DNA of 49,498 nucleotides, from the NCBI GenBank assembly GCA_026954015.1, contig JAIXLP010000040.1, positions 1 to 49,498 of the forward strand, read 5' to 3'. Source of the DNA: Burkholderiales bacterium (lineage in GTDB: Bacteria > Pseudomonadota > Gammaproteobacteria > Burkholderiales > Burkholderiaceae_C). A program made the position numbers and the translations under genes. The notes below the pieces were generated by a model. It was not told the DNA's origin. It saw nothing but the letters and a program-made list of their open reading frames with translations, and searched no databases. Numbering within the stretch: the first letter of the stretch is position 1; each line of letters opens with the position of its first letter. Shown piece after piece: positions 37,554-46,817 of the stretch.

Positions 37554-38597
37554 ATGAATCGAACCGTGACGCGGCTATTGGTGCAAGGCATGCTTTTCGC
37601 GGCGGCTGCGGCCCCCGCTTTCGCGCAGCAGGAGGCCACCGGCGCGGGCGCCAGCTTTCCGGCGCCGCTGTACTCCAGGTGGGCGGCCGACTACCACAAG
37701 GCCACGGGCGTGAAGATCAACTACCAATCCGTTGGCTCGGGCGCGGGCCTGCGCCAGATCGAGGCCAGGACGGTGGACTTCGGCGCCTCGGACGCGCCTT
37801 TGAGCGACGACGAACTGGCCAGCAAGGGCCTGGTGCAGTTCCCCACCGTGGTGGGCGGCGTGATCCCGGTGGTCAACATCGCCGGCATCAAGCCGGGCGA
37901 GCTCAAGCTCTCCGGCCAGGTGCTGGGCGACATCTACCTGGGCAAGGTCGCCCGGTGGAGCGACCCGGCCATCGCCGCGCTCAACCCGGGCCTGGCCTTG
38001 CCCGACGCGCCCATCGCCCCGGTGCGCCGCGCCGACGGCTCGGGCACCACCAACGCCTTCACCAACTACCTCAGCCAGGTCAACCCCGAGTGGAAGGCCA
38101 AGGTCGGCGAGGGCACGGCCGTGAACTGGCCCACGGGCGCGGGCGGCAAGGGCAACGAGGGCGTGGCCGCCTTCGTCGCGCGCCTGCCCAACTCGGTCGG
38201 CTACGTGGAGTACGCCTACGTCAAGCAGAACAAGATGAGCTACGTGCAGCTGCGCAACGCCGACGGCAAGTTCGTCAGCCCCGACGACACCAGCTTCAAG
38301 GCCGCCGCGGCCGGTGCCGACTGGGCGAAATCGTTCTACCAGGTGCTCAACAACAAGCCGGGCGCGGGCGCCTGGCCCATCACCACCGCCACCTACATCC
38401 TGATGCACGCCAAACAGGACAAGCCCGCGACGGCCGCCACCGTGCTGAAGTTCTTCGACTGGGTGTACGCCAGCGGCGACGCGCAGGCCCAGGCGCTGGA
38501 CTACGTGCCGATGCCCGATGCCGTCAAGACGCTGATCCGCGAGCGCGGCTTCGGCGCCATCCAGGACGGCGCCGGCAAGGCGGTGGCGTACAAGTAA
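37554..38597 (+). CDS. pstS: Phosphate ABC transporter substrate-binding protein PstS
   Basis: Periplasmic high-affinity phosphate-binding protein. 347 residues from ATG 37554 with AAGGA upstream and a Sec signal peptide of about 24 residues (ending PAFA). Ligand-loop sequences are visible: ATGAGASFPAPLYSRW, YQSVGSGAGLRQI, DFGASDAPLSDDEL and RRADGSGTTNAFTNYL. First gene of pstSCAB-phoU-phoB-phoR, behind a Pho box. Confidence 0.97.
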   Translation: MNRTVTRLLVQGMLFAAAAAPAFAQQEATGAGASFPAPLYSRWAADYHKATGVKINYQSVGSGAGLRQIEARTVDFGASDAPLSDDELASKGLVQFPTVVGGVIPVVNIAGIKPGELKLSGQVLGDIYLGKVARWSDPAIAALNPGLALPDAPIAPVRRADGSGTTNAFTNYLSQVNPEWKAKVGEGTAVNWPTGAGGKGNEGVAAFVARLPNSVGYVEYAYVKQNKMSYVQLRNADGKFVSPDDTSFKAAAAGADWAKSFYQVLNNKPGAGAWPITTATYILMHAKQDKPATAATVLKFFDWVYASGDAQAQALDYVPMPDAVKTLIRERGFGAIQDGAGKAVAYK

Positions 38598-38611
38598 AAC
38601 GGGAGGCACCG

Positions 38612-38630
38612 GCCGGCGCCGCGCGCCGGC
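38612..38630 (+). promoter_or_regulatory. Intercistronic hairpin between pstS and pstC
   Basis: GCCGGCGC, loop CGC, GCGCCGGC: perfect 8-bp stem 14 bases past the pstS stop with no T-run. Such stems can stabilise the upstream message or attenuate read-through, giving more binding protein than permease. Confidence 0.5.
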
Positions 38631-38642
38631 GGGTATAACCGC

Positions 38643-39671
38643 ATGTCCATCACCGCTTCCCTGGATCTGGCCGCGGCCGCGGCGGCCCGGCCAGCCGACA
38701 CCACCATGGGTTCACCTCCGCCCGCGCGCCGGGCCCGCACCGGCGCCGCCGCCGATCGCCTGTTCGCCGGCGCCGCCCGGGGCGCGGCCCTGCTCACGCT
38801 GGCGCTGCTGGTGGCGATCATGGTGTCGCTGCTGATCGGCGCCTGGCCGGCCGTGCGCGCCTTCGGCCTGGGTTTCGTCACCAGCGCCGTGTGGGACCCG
38901 GTGCAGCAGCAGTTCGGCGGCCTGGTGATGATCTACGGCACGCTGATGACCTCGCTGATCGCGCTGGTGATCGCCGTGCCGGTGAGCTTCGGCATCGCGC
39001 TGTTTCTCACCGAGCTGTCGCCCGCCTGGCTCAAGCGCCCGCTGGGCACCGCCATCGAGCTGCTGGCGGCCATCCCGTCCATCGTCTACGGCATGTGGGG
39101 GCTGCTGGTGTTCGCGCCCATCCTGTCGGCCTGGGTGCAGCAGCCGCTGCAGCGCTGGTTCGGCGGCGTGCCTTTTCTGGGCAGCCTGTTTTCGGGCCCG
39201 CCGGTGGGCATCGGCATCCTGTCGGCCGGCATCATCCTGGCGATCATGATCATTCCGTTCATCGCTTCGGTGATGCGCGACGTGTTCGAGGTCACGCCCG
39301 CGATGCTCAAGGAGTCGGCCTACGGCCTGGGCGCCACCACTTGGGAGGTGGTCTCGCGCGTGGTGCTGCCCTACACCAGGACGGGCGTGATCGGCGGCAT
39401 CATGCTGGGCCTCGGTCGCGCGCTGGGCGAGACGATGGCCGTCACCTTCGTCATCGGCAACATGAACCAGCTGAACTCGCTGAGCGTATTCGAGGCCGCC
39501 AACTCCATCACCTCGGCGCTGGCCAACGAGTTCGCCGAGGCCGGGCCGGGCCTGCACCAGGCGTCCCTCATCTACCTGGGGCTGGTGCTGTTTTTCATCA
39601 CCTTCGTCGTGCTGGCCTGTTCCAAGCTGCTGCTGGCTCGCCTGGCCAGATCGGAAGGTACGCGCGCATGA
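38643..39671 (+). CDS. pstC: Phosphate ABC transporter permease PstC
   Basis: Inner-membrane subunit, 342 residues, about six transmembrane helices after a 45-residue Ala/Arg/Pro-rich cytoplasmic lead. Permease motifs are [36 protein letters not shown] region and the EAA loop ([20 protein letters not shown]). The start at 38643 gives the longest lead; ATG 38706 is a possible shorter start. The stop overlaps pstA (ATGA). Confidence 0.95.
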   Translation: MSITASLDLAAAAAARPADTTMGSPPPARRARTGAAADRLFAGAARGAALLTLALLVAIMVSLLIGAWPAVRAFGLGFVTSAVWDPVQQQFGGLVMIYGTLMTSLIALVIAVPVSFGIALFLTELSPAWLKRPLGTAIELLAAIPSIVYGMWGLLVFAPILSAWVQQPLQRWFGGVPFLGSLFSGPPVGIGILSAGIILAIMIIPFIASVMRDVFEVTPAMLKESAYGLGATTWEVVSRVVLPYTRTGVIGGIMLGLGRALGETMAVTFVIGNMNQLNSLSVFEAANSITSALANEFAEAGPGLHQASLIYLGLVLFFITFVVLACSKLLLARLARSEGTRA

Positions 39672-40531
39672 GCAACGCCGTTCACACCTCGCAGGGCCAA
39701 GCCCTGTTCCTGCGGCGCAAGCGCACCAACGCGGTGGCGCTGACGCTGTCGCTGGCGGCCATGGCATTCGGTCTGTTCTGGCTGGCCTGGATCCTGTGGG
39801 AAACGCTGCGCCAGGGCCTGGGCGGCATCGCCCTGAGCGTGTTCACCCAGGTCACGCCGCCGCCCAACGACGAGGCCGGAGGGCTGGCCAACGCCATCTT
39901 CGGCTCGCTGACGATGGTGGCCGTGGCCACGGGGGTGGGCACGCCCGTTGGCATCCTGGCGGGCATCTACCTGGTGGAATACAACACGCACGGCTGGCTG
40001 GCCAGGGCCACGCGCTTCGTGGGCGACATCCTGCTGTCGGCGCCATCCATCGTCATCGGGCTGTTCATCTTCGAGGTGATGGTGGTGCCCATGGGCGGCT
40101 TCTCGGGCTGGGCCGGCGCGATGGCGCTGGCGCTGATCGTGATTCCGGTGGTGATCCGCACGACCGAGAACATGCTCAAGCTGGTGCCGCCGGGCCTGCG
40201 CGAGGCCGCCTACGCGCTGGGCACGCCCAAGTGGAAGGTGATCCTGGCCATCACGCTGCGCGCCGCGCGAGCGGGCGTCATCACCGGCGTGCTGCTGGCG
40301 GTGGCGCGCATCGCGGGCGAGACGGCGCCGCTGCTGTTCACCGCGCTGTCCAACCAGTTCTGGTCGTCCAGCCTGAACAACCCCATGGCCAGCCTGCCGG
40401 TGGTGATCTTCCAGTTCGCCATGAGCCCGTACGAAAACTGGCAGCACCTGGCCTGGGCCGGCGTGCTGCTCATCACGCTGGCGGTGCTGGGACTGAACAT
40501 CCTGGCGCGCGTGGTCACCCGCAACAAGTAA
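39668..40531 (+). CDS. pstA: Phosphate ABC transporter permease PstA
   Basis: Second permease subunit, 287 residues, six transmembrane helices. Contains [32 protein letters not shown] and the EAA loop [20 protein letters not shown]. The start overlaps the pstC stop by four bases, so translation is coupled. Neighbour pstB follows after 21 bases. Confidence 0.95.
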   Translation: MSNAVHTSQGQALFLRRKRTNAVALTLSLAAMAFGLFWLAWILWETLRQGLGGIALSVFTQVTPPPNDEAGGLANAIFGSLTMVAVATGVGTPVGILAGIYLVEYNTHGWLARATRFVGDILLSAPSIVIGLFIFEVMVVPMGGFSGWAGAMALALIVIPVVIRTTENMLKLVPPGLREAAYALGTPKWKVILAITLRAARAGVITGVLLAVARIAGETAPLLFTALSNQFWSSSLNNPMASLPVVIFQFAMSPYENWQHLAWAGVLLITLAVLGLNILARVVTRNK

Positions 40532-40552
40532 ATTCACGGAGAGTCCCTGCCC

Positions 40553-41359
40553 ATGTCTGCCGTCCTCGACGCCCCCCCTGCCGCCGCCGCACCGCCGGCC
40601 AGGGCGCGCTCCAAGATCTCGGTGCGCGACCTGAACTTTCACTACGGCAAGTTCCACGCGCTCAAGAACATCCACCTCGACATTCCCGAAAAGCAGGTCA
40701 CCGCCTTCATCGGTCCCTCGGGCTGCGGCAAATCGACGCTCTTGCGCGTGTTCAACCGCATGTTCGAGCTCTACCCCGAGCAGCGCGCCCACGGGCAGGT
40801 GCTGCTCGATGGCGAAGACCTGCTCGCCACGCGCAACGACGTGGCGCTGGTGCGCGCGAAGGTGGGGATGGTGTTCCAGAAGCCGACGCCGTTTCCGATG
40901 TCGATCTACGACAACATCGCCTTCGGCGTGAAGCTGTTCGAGCGCCTGAGCGCGGCCGACATGGACGAGCGCGTCGAGTGGGCGCTGCGCAAGGCCGCGC
41001 TGTGGAACGAGGTGAAAGACAAGCTGGGCCAGAGCGGCTCGGGCCTGTCGGGCGGGCAGCAGCAGCGCCTGTGCATCGCGCGCGGCGTGGCCATCCGCCC
41101 CGAGGTGCTGCTGCTGGACGAGCCCTGCTCGGCGCTGGATCCGATCTCGACGGCCAAGATCGAGGAGCTGATCGCCGAGCTCAAGAGCGACTACACGGTG
41201 GTCATCGTCACGCACAACATGCAGCAGGCCGCGCGCTGCAGCGACCACACCGCCTACATGTACCTGGGCGAGCTGATCGAGTTCGGCGCCACCGAGCAGA
41301 TGTTCTTCAAGCCCCGGCGCAAGGAGACCGAGGACTACATTACCGGGAGATTCGGATGA
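40553..41359 (+). CDS. pstB: Phosphate ABC transporter ATP-binding protein PstB
   Basis: ATPase of the phosphate importer, 268 residues with a 20-residue Ala/Pro lead. Walker [10 protein letters not shown] (54-62), PstB-typical [21 protein letters not shown] and [19 protein letters not shown], signature [14 protein letters not shown], Walker [17 protein letters not shown] and the switch His in [15 protein letters not shown]. The stop overlaps the phoU ATG. Confidence 0.97.
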   Translation: MSAVLDAPPAAAAPPARARSKISVRDLNFHYGKFHALKNIHLDIPEKQVTAFIGPSGCGKSTLLRVFNRMFELYPEQRAHGQVLLDGEDLLATRNDVALVRAKVGMVFQKPTPFPMSIYDNIAFGVKLFERLSAADMDERVEWALRKAALWNEVKDKLGQSGSGLSGGQQQRLCIARGVAIRPEVLLLDEPCSALDPISTAKIEELIAELKSDYTVVIVTHNMQQAARCSDHTAYMYLGELIEFGATEQMFFKPRRKETEDYITGRFG

Positions 41360-42057
41360 ACGACAAACACCTCTCCTCCCAGTTCGACGGCGAGCTCAAC
41401 CAGGTCTCCACCCGCGTGATGGAACTCGGCGGGCTGGTCGAGTCGCAGATCCGCCAGGCCATCGAGGCCCTGTCGCACTTCAGCCTGGAGGCGGCCGGGC
41501 AGGTCGAGGCGCTGGAGCAGCGCGTCAACCAGATGGAAGTGGAGATCGACCACGAGCTCACCACCATCATTGCGCGGCGCCAGCCCACCGCGCGCGACCT
41601 GCGCCTGCTGATGGCCTTTTCCAAGGCCACCAACAACCTGGAGCGCATGGGCGACGAGGCCACGCGCATGGCGCGCATGGTGCGTTCCATCATCGAAAGC
41701 GGCGCGGCGCGCTCGCTGCCCGCGAGCGAGCTGCGCGTGGCCGCCGACCTGGCCTCGGGCCTGCTGCGCAAGGCGCTGGACGCCTTCGCGCGCCTGGACA
41801 CCAGGGCGGCGGTGGCCATCCTCAAGGAAGACGACCTGATCGACCGCGAGTTCGACGGCTTCGTGCGCAAGCTCATCACCTACATGATGGAAGACCCGCG
41901 CACCATCTCCGCCAGCCTGGACCTGCTGTTCCTGGCCAAGGCGATCGAGCGCATCGGCGATCATTCCAAGAACGTGGCCGAGCTGATCATCTACCTGGTC
42001 GAGGGCAAGGACGTGCGCCACATCGCCATGCAGGACATCGAATCCGCCGTTCAATGA
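41356..42057 (+). CDS. phoU: Phosphate signalling regulator PhoU
   Basis: Links PstSCAB activity to PhoR, keeping the Pho response off when phosphate is ample. 233 residues from ATG 41356, made of two three-helix bundles. Metal-site style motifs are visible in each half: [18 protein letters not shown] and [19 protein letters not shown] (E-R-x-G-D). Overlaps pstB by four bases. Confidence 0.97.
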   Translation: MNDKHLSSQFDGELNQVSTRVMELGGLVESQIRQAIEALSHFSLEAAGQVEALEQRVNQMEVEIDHELTTIIARRQPTARDLRLLMAFSKATNNLERMGDEATRMARMVRSIIESGAARSLPASELRVAADLASGLLRKALDAFARLDTRAAVAILKEDDLIDREFDGFVRKLITYMMEDPRTISASLDLLFLAKAIERIGDHSKNVAELIIYLVEGKDVRHIAMQDIESAVQ

Positions 42058-42099
42058 AGCCACGCAACCCCCGCGCTCCCTCGTGGCGCGTAGTTCTCT

Positions 42100-42137
42100 G
42101 CCCCCCGAGGGGGCCGCTTTGTCCTCTTGGGGCGGCC
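42100..42137. repeat. GC-rich double-palindrome element between phoU and phoB
   Basis: GCCCCC, loop CGA, GGGGGC (42100-42114), followed by GGCCGC (42112-42117) and GCGGCC (42132-42137) enclosing a T-rich TTTGTCCTCTTGG. The two inverted repeats share bases, so they are mutually exclusive folds. It sits inside an operon in the 85-base phoU-phoB gap. I recall similar intergenic sequences in Comamonadaceae but cannot verify this. Confidence 0.5.
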
Positions 42138-42142
42138 CGGCG

Positions 42143-42847
42143 ATGAAAAAATTCCCCCGCGTGCTCGTCGTCGAGGACGAGCCCGCCATCGCCGAACTGA
42201 TCGCCGTCAACCTGCGCCACGGCGGCTTCGAGCCCGTCTGCGTGGAGGACGGCGACGCCGCGCAGCGCGCGCTCGACGCGGTGCTGCCCGACGTGATCCT
42301 GCTCGACTGGATGCTGCCCGGCGTGAGCGGCCTGCAACTGGCGCGCCAGTGGCGCGCGCAGCCGCGCAGCAAGGACGTGCCCATCCTCATGCTGACCGCG
42401 CGCGGCGACGAGCCCGACAAGATCACCGGCCTGGACGCCGGGGCCGACGACTACATCACCAAGCCCTTTTCCACGCAGGAGCTGCTTGCGCGCATCCGCG
42501 CCGTGCTGCGCCGGCGCGCGCCTGAACAGGTGCGCGACACCGTCGCCGCGGGTGGACTGGTGCTGGACGCGGCGACGCACCGCGTGCACTGGCGCGGCGA
42601 GCCGCTGCAGCTCGGGCCCACCGAGTTCCGGCTGTTGCGCTACCTCATGCGCCACCCCGAGCGCGTGCACAGCCGCGCGCAACTGCTCGACAAGATCTGG
42701 GGCGACCACGTGTTCATCGAAGAGCGCACCGTGGACGTGCACGTCAAGCGCCTGCGGGAAGCACTCGGCGCCGCCGCCGCGATGGTGGAGACCGTGCGCG
42801 GCGCGGGCTACCGCTTCACGGTGCAGTCATCGCCACAAAATGAATAG
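42143..42847 (+). CDS. phoB: Phosphate regulon response regulator PhoB
   Basis: OmpR-type regulator that binds Pho boxes, here including the one before pstS. 234 residues from ATG 42143 (MKKFPRVLVVEDEPAIAEL); a longer frame from 42083 translates the GC-rich element and is rejected. Receiver domain 1-120 with acidic pocket EDE and phospho-acceptor D55 (LLDWMLPG), Thr/Lys switch (LMLTARG, YITKPF). Winged helix 135-230 with VHSRAQLLDKIWG and RTVDVHVKRLR. The TAG stop is supplied by repeat copy 6. Confidence 0.97.
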   Translation: MKKFPRVLVVEDEPAIAELIAVNLRHGGFEPVCVEDGDAAQRALDAVLPDVILLDWMLPGVSGLQLARQWRAQPRSKDVPILMLTARGDEPDKITGLDAGADDYITKPFSTQELLARIRAVLRRRAPEQVRDTVAAGGLVLDAATHRVHWRGEPLQLGPTEFRLLRYLMRHPERVHSRAQLLDKIWGDHVFIEERTVDVHVKRLREALGAAAAMVETVRGAGYRFTVQSSPQNE

Positions 42848-42894
42848 CTGCCCGCGCTTGCTGGTATTGCGTTAGAGCCACTTTCCATTCATAA
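42837..42894 (+). repeat. Dispersed palindromic repeat, copy 6
   Basis: AATGAATAGCTGCCCGCGCT (42839-42858), TTGCTGG, then GCGTTAGAGCC. Its outer ends AATGAAT and ATTCATA are also inverted. It supplies the phoB stop TAG (42845-42847) and ends 8 bases before the phoR GTG. Confidence 0.8.
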
Positions 42895-42901
42895 AACCAT
42901 C

Positions 42902-44239
42902 GTGCTTGCGCGCCTCCTCCTCTTTGCCGGTCTGCAGCTCGCGGGCGGCGCGCTCGGCTGGTGGCAGGCCGGGGTGTGGGGCGCCGTGGCCGGTGCCTGC
43001 GTGGCGGCGTGGCTGTGGTTCGCGTGGGACGCCTGGTGCGCCACGCGGCTGCTGGCCTGGTTGCGCCGGGGCGAGCAGGCCGCGCCGCCGCGCCTGCCCG
43101 GCGCCTGGAGCGCGCTGGCCGATCGCGTGCGCCGGCTGCTGCGCCAGCGCGAGAAGGCCGTACAAGCGAGCGAGGCGCGCCTGCAGGCGGTGCTGGCCGC
43201 GATCCAGGCCTCGCCCAACGGCGTGCTGCTGCTCGACGATCAGGACCGCATCGAGTGGTGCAACCAGCAGGCGGCCGAGCATTTCGGCGTGGACGTGCAA
43301 CGCGACCTGATGCAGTCCGTGGGCAACCTGCTGCGCGAACCGGCGTTCAGCGCCTACCTGGCCGCGGGCGACTTCACGCACGACGTGCTGCTGCCGGGGC
43401 GCGAGAGCACGCCCGCGCACCCGGTGCAGCTTGCGGTGCGGCTGTACCCCTATGGCGACGGGCGCCGGCTCATGCTCTCGCGCGACGTCACGCAACTGCA
43501 GCAGGCCGAGGCCATGCGGCGCGACTTCGTCGCCAACGTCTCGCACGAAATCCGCACGCCGCTCACGGTGCTCACCGGGTTTGTCGAAACCATGCAGACG
43601 CTGCCGCTGGCCGAGGCCGAACGCGCACGCTACCTGGGCCTGATGGCGCAGCAGGCGCAGCGCATGCGCGACCTGGTGCAGGATTTGCTTACGCTCTCGC
43701 GTCTGGAGGGCGGCCCTGCGCCCGGCCTGCAGGAGTGGACGCCCGTGCGCGAGCTGCTGCAGCGCTGCGAGCAGGAGGCGCGCGAGTTCTCGCAGCGCGT
43801 GCTGCCCCCTGGCAGCGCGCCGCACCAGTGGCACTTTCCTGCCGCCGTGGAGTTCGGGGCGATGGAGATCGCGGGCAACGCCGCCGAGCTGCACAGCGCG
43901 CTGTCCAACCTGCTGAGCAACGCCGTGCGCTACACCCCGGCAGGCGGCACGATCGCCGTCGCGTGGCAGCCGCAGCCCGACGGCGGCGCGAGCGTGTGCG
44001 TGCGCGACAGCGGCCCCGGCATTGCGCCCGAGCACCTGCCGCGCCTGACCGAGCGCTTCTACCGCGTGGACCGTGGCCGCTCGCGCGAAAGCGGCGGCAC
44101 CGGGCTGGGGCTGGCCATCGTCAAGCACGTGCTGCAGCGCCATGGGGCGCAGTTGCGCATCGCGAGCGTTGTCGGGCAGGGGTCGGAATTCTGCGCGGTG
44201 TTTCCCGCGCAGCGGCTGCGGCAGGCGCCGCCGCGCTGA
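42902..44239 (+). CDS. phoR: Phosphate regulon sensor histidine kinase PhoR
   Basis: Inner-membrane kinase that phosphorylates PhoB on low phosphate. 445 residues from a GTG at 42902. Two hydrophobic segments at about 5-20 and 25-42, a short linker, a PAS domain at about 92-200 (LDDQDRIEWCNQQAAEHFG), the HisKA box with phospho-His215 (VANVSHEIRTPLTVLTG), and the ATPase domain with NLLSNAVRYTP (N box), DSGPGIAPEHLPRL (G1) and GGTGLGLAIVKHVL (G2). No large periplasmic sensor domain, as usual for PhoR. Confidence 0.95.
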   Translation: MLARLLLFAGLQLAGGALGWWQAGVWGAVAGACVAAWLWFAWDAWCATRLLAWLRRGEQAAPPRLPGAWSALADRVRRLLRQREKAVQASEARLQAVLAAIQASPNGVLLLDDQDRIEWCNQQAAEHFGVDVQRDLMQSVGNLLREPAFSAYLAAGDFTHDVLLPGRESTPAHPVQLAVRLYPYGDGRRLMLSRDVTQLQQAEAMRRDFVANVSHEIRTPLTVLTGFVETMQTLPLAEAERARYLGLMAQQAQRMRDLVQDLLTLSRLEGGPAPGLQEWTPVRELLQRCEQEAREFSQRVLPPGSAPHQWHFPAAVEFGAMEIAGNAAELHSALSNLLSNAVRYTPAGGTIAVAWQPQPDGGASVCVRDSGPGIAPEHLPRLTERFYRVDRGRSRESGGTGLGLAIVKHVLQRHGAQLRIASVVGQGSEFCAVFPAQRLRQAPPR

Positions 44240-44262
44240 TGTGAGCATGGCGCTCACCGCGC

Positions 44263-44352
44263 TGGCGGTGGGTCAGGGATTCGAACCCTGGAAGAGGTCA
44301 CCCCCTTGCTAGTTTTCAAGACTAGTGCCTTCAACCGCTCGGCCAACCCACC
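44263..44352 (-). tRNA. tRNA-Ser (anticodon UGA)
   Basis: Minus strand, 90 bases with encoded CCA (44265-44263). Acceptor GGTGGGT / ACCCACC with discriminator G, D arm TTGGCCGAGCGGTTGAAGGC, anticodon stem CTAGT / ACTAG with loop CTTGAAA (anticodon TGA), a long variable arm (AAGGGGGTGACCTCTT) as in all class II Ser tRNAs, and T arm CAGGGTTCGAATCCCTG. It lies downstream of maeB on the same strand. Confidence 0.97.
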
Positions 44353-44433
44353 ATCGCGGCCCGCTGGCGCGCGCGCCGCAAGCGCGGGCGATTGTAGTCG
44401 GCGCGCCGTCGCGCGGCGCCCAAGCAACGTGAC

Positions 44434-46731
44434 CTAGCGGCGTGCGCGCGCGGCGGCGTTGGCGGCGGCCAGCGCCGTCATGTTGACCACGCGGCGCACG
44501 GTGGATGAGGGCGTGAGCACGTGCGCGGGTGCGGCGCAGCCCAGCAGGATGGGGCCTATCGTGGTGCCGTGGCCGTCGGTGGTCTTGAGCACGTTGAAGA
44601 GGATGTTGGCCGCGTCCAGGTTGGGGCAGATCAGCACGTTGGCGGTGCCGCTCAGGGTGGAGTCCAGCAGCGTGCGCTTGCGGATGGTTTCCGACAGGGC
44701 GGAGTCGCCGTGCATCTCGCCGTCGCATTCGATGTGCGGCGCCATGCGGGTGAAGATTTCGTGGGCCGCGCGCATCTTGAGCGCGCTGGGGCGCGTGGAC
44801 GAGCCGAAGTTGGAGTGCGAGAGGAAGGCCACCTTGGGTGGCAGGCCGAAACGCTGCACCTCCTCGGCGGTGCGCAGCGCGATGGTGGCGAGCTGCTCGG
44901 CGCTGGGGTCGTCGGTGATGTAGGTGTCGGCGATGAAGAGCGTGCTCTGGCCCATCACGACGGCGTTCACCGTGGCGAAGTCGTGCTCCTCGTCCTGCAG
45001 CCCGAGCACGCCGCGGATGTGCGCGAGGTGGTTGTCGAACTTGCCCACGAGCCCGCAGAGCATGGCGTCGGCGTCGCCCAGGTGCACCATGAGCGCGGCG
45101 ATCAGCGTGTTGGAGCGGCGCACTGACGCCTTGGCCGTCTCGGGCGTGATGCCGTGGCGGCCCATGAGCTTGTGGTAGGTCTCCCAGTACTGGCGAAAGC
45201 GCGGGTCGTCCTCGGGGTTGCAGACCTCGACGTTCACGCCGGGTTGCAGCCGCAGGTCGTTCTTGGTGATGCGCGCCTGGATCACGGCGGGGCGCCCGAT
45301 GAGGATGGGCTTGGCCATGCCGTCATCGACCGCGAACTGCGCGGCGCGCAGCACGCGCTCGTCCTCGCCCTCGGCGTAGGCCACGCGCTGCGGGCGGGCC
45401 TTGGCGGCGGCGAACACCGGGCGCATGAACATGCTGGTCTGGTAGACGAAGCGCGTGAGGCTTTCGCGGTAGGCTGCGTAGTCCTGGATGGGGCGCGTGG
45501 CCACGCCCGAAAGCTCGGCCGCGCGCGCCACGGCGGGAGCGATGCGCAGGATGAGGCGCACGTCGAACGGCGTGGGGATGAGGTAGTCGGGCCCGAAGTG
45601 CATCTCCTTGCCCTGGTAGGCGGCGGCCACTTCGGCCGAGAGCTCGGCCTTGGCGAGCGCGGCGATCTCGCGTACGCACGCGAGCTTCATCTCCTGCGTG
45701 ATGCGCGTGGCGCCGCAATCGAGCGCCCCGCGGAAGATGTAGGGGAAGCACAGGACGTTGTTGACCTGGTTTGGGTAGTCGCTGCGGCCTGTGGCAATGA
45801 TGCAATCGGGGCGCACGGACTTGGCGAGCTCGGGGCGGATTTCGGGCTCGGGGTTGGCCAGCGCGAGGATGATGGGCTGGCTCGCCATGGTCTTGACCAT
45901 CTCGGCGGTGAGCACGCCGGGCGCGGAGCAGCCGAGGAAGACGTCCGCGTTCTTGACCGCGTCGGCCAGCGTGCGGTCCGCCGTCTCTTGCGCGAAGCGC
46001 GCCTTGGAGGGGTCGAGCTTGTCGCGGCCGGTGTGGATCAGGCCCTTGGAGTCGCACATGTAGACGTGCTCGCGCTTGAGGCCGAGGCCGATCATCACGT
46101 CCACGCAGGCGGTGGCGGCGGCGCCCGCGCCCGAGACGGCGAGCTTCACGTCCTCGATCTTCTTGCCGACGAGTTCGAGCGCGTTCACGAGCGCGGCGCT
46201 GGAGATGATCGCGGTGCCGTGCTGATCGTCATGGAACACCGGGATGTTCATGCGCTTGGAGAGCTCCTGCTCGATGTAGAAGCACTCGGGCGCCTTGATG
46301 TCCTCCAGGTTGATGCCGCCCACGGTGGGTTCGAGCGCGGCGATGATCTGCACGAGCTTGTCCGGGTCGCGCTCCGCGAGCTCGATGTCGAATACGTCGA
46401 CGCCGGCGAACTTCTTGAACAGGCACCCCTTGCCCTCCATCACGGGCTTGCCCGCGAGCGGGCCGATATCCCCCAGGCCCAGCACGGCCGTGCCGTTGGT
46501 GACCACGGCCACGAGGTTGCCGCGCGAGGTGTAGTCGTAGGCCTTGGTGGGGTCCGCCTGGATATCGAGGCACGGGTAGGCGACGCCGGGCGAGTAGGCC
46601 AGCGACAGGTCGCGCTGGTTCACGAGCGGCTTGGTCGGCGTGATCGAGATCTTGCCCCGGGCGGGGTAATGGTGGTAGTCACGCGCGGCTTCGCGAAGGG
46701 CGGTTTCGGCGGGAGAGAGAGACTTGCTCAT
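44434..46731 (-). CDS. maeB: NADP-dependent malic enzyme with phosphotransacetylase-like domain (MaeB)
   Basis: Decarboxylates malate to pyruvate and gives NADPH. 765 residues, the long bacterial form. The malic enzyme domain spans 1-430: [60 protein letters not shown] and the NADP loop [15 protein letters not shown]. The C-terminal domain 440-765 resembles phosphate acetyltransferase ([37 protein letters not shown]) and is thought to be regulatory by acetyl-CoA. Monocistronic as far as I can see, with 86 bases to the upstream permease stop. Confidence 0.96.
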   Translation of the reverse strand: MSKSLSPAETALREAARDYHHYPARGKISITPTKPLVNQRDLSLAYSPGVAYPCLDIQADPTKAYDYTSRGNLVAVVTNGTAVLGLGDIGPLAGKPVMEGKGCLFKKFAGVDVFDIELAERDPDKLVQIIAALEPTVGGINLEDIKAPECFYIEQELSKRMNIPVFHDDQHGTAIISSAALVNALELVGKKIEDVKLAVSGAGAAATACVDVMIGLGLKREHVYMCDSKGLIHTGRDKLDPSKARFAQETADRTLADAVKNADVFLGCSAPGVLTAEMVKTMASQPIILALANPEPEIRPELAKSVRPDCIIATGRSDYPNQVNNVLCFPYIFRGALDCGATRITQEMKLACVREIAALAKAELSAEVAAAYQGKEMHFGPDYLIPTPFDVRLILRIAPAVARAAELSGVATRPIQDYAAYRESLTRFVYQTSMFMRPVFAAAKARPQRVAYAEGEDERVLRAAQFAVDDGMAKPILIGRPAVIQARITKNDLRLQPGVNVEVCNPEDDPRFRQYWETYHKLMGRHGITPETAKASVRRSNTLIAALMVHLGDADAMLCGLVGKFDNHLAHIRGVLGLQDEEHDFATVNAVVMGQSTLFIADTYITDDPSAEQLATIALRTAEEVQRFGLPPKVAFLSHSNFGSSTRPSALKMRAAHEIFTRMAPHIECDGEMHGDSALSETIRKRTLLDSTLSGTANVLICPNLDAANILFNVLKTTDGHGTTIGPILLGCAAPAHVLTPSSTVRRVVNMTALAAANAAARARR

Positions 46732-46817
46732 GAGGGCACCCGAGTGGAAAAAATGTGCGCTGCTAGCTTACTGCAAACCGGGTCGCGGACGCGGTCATGC
46801 AGCACCTGGGGTTCACC

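Noticed and set aside
46741..46800. Possible degraded repeat (GCGCTGCTAGCTTACTGCAA) upstream of maeB
   Set aside because: The order of blocks does not match, and it lies in a promoter gap and not after a stop codon.
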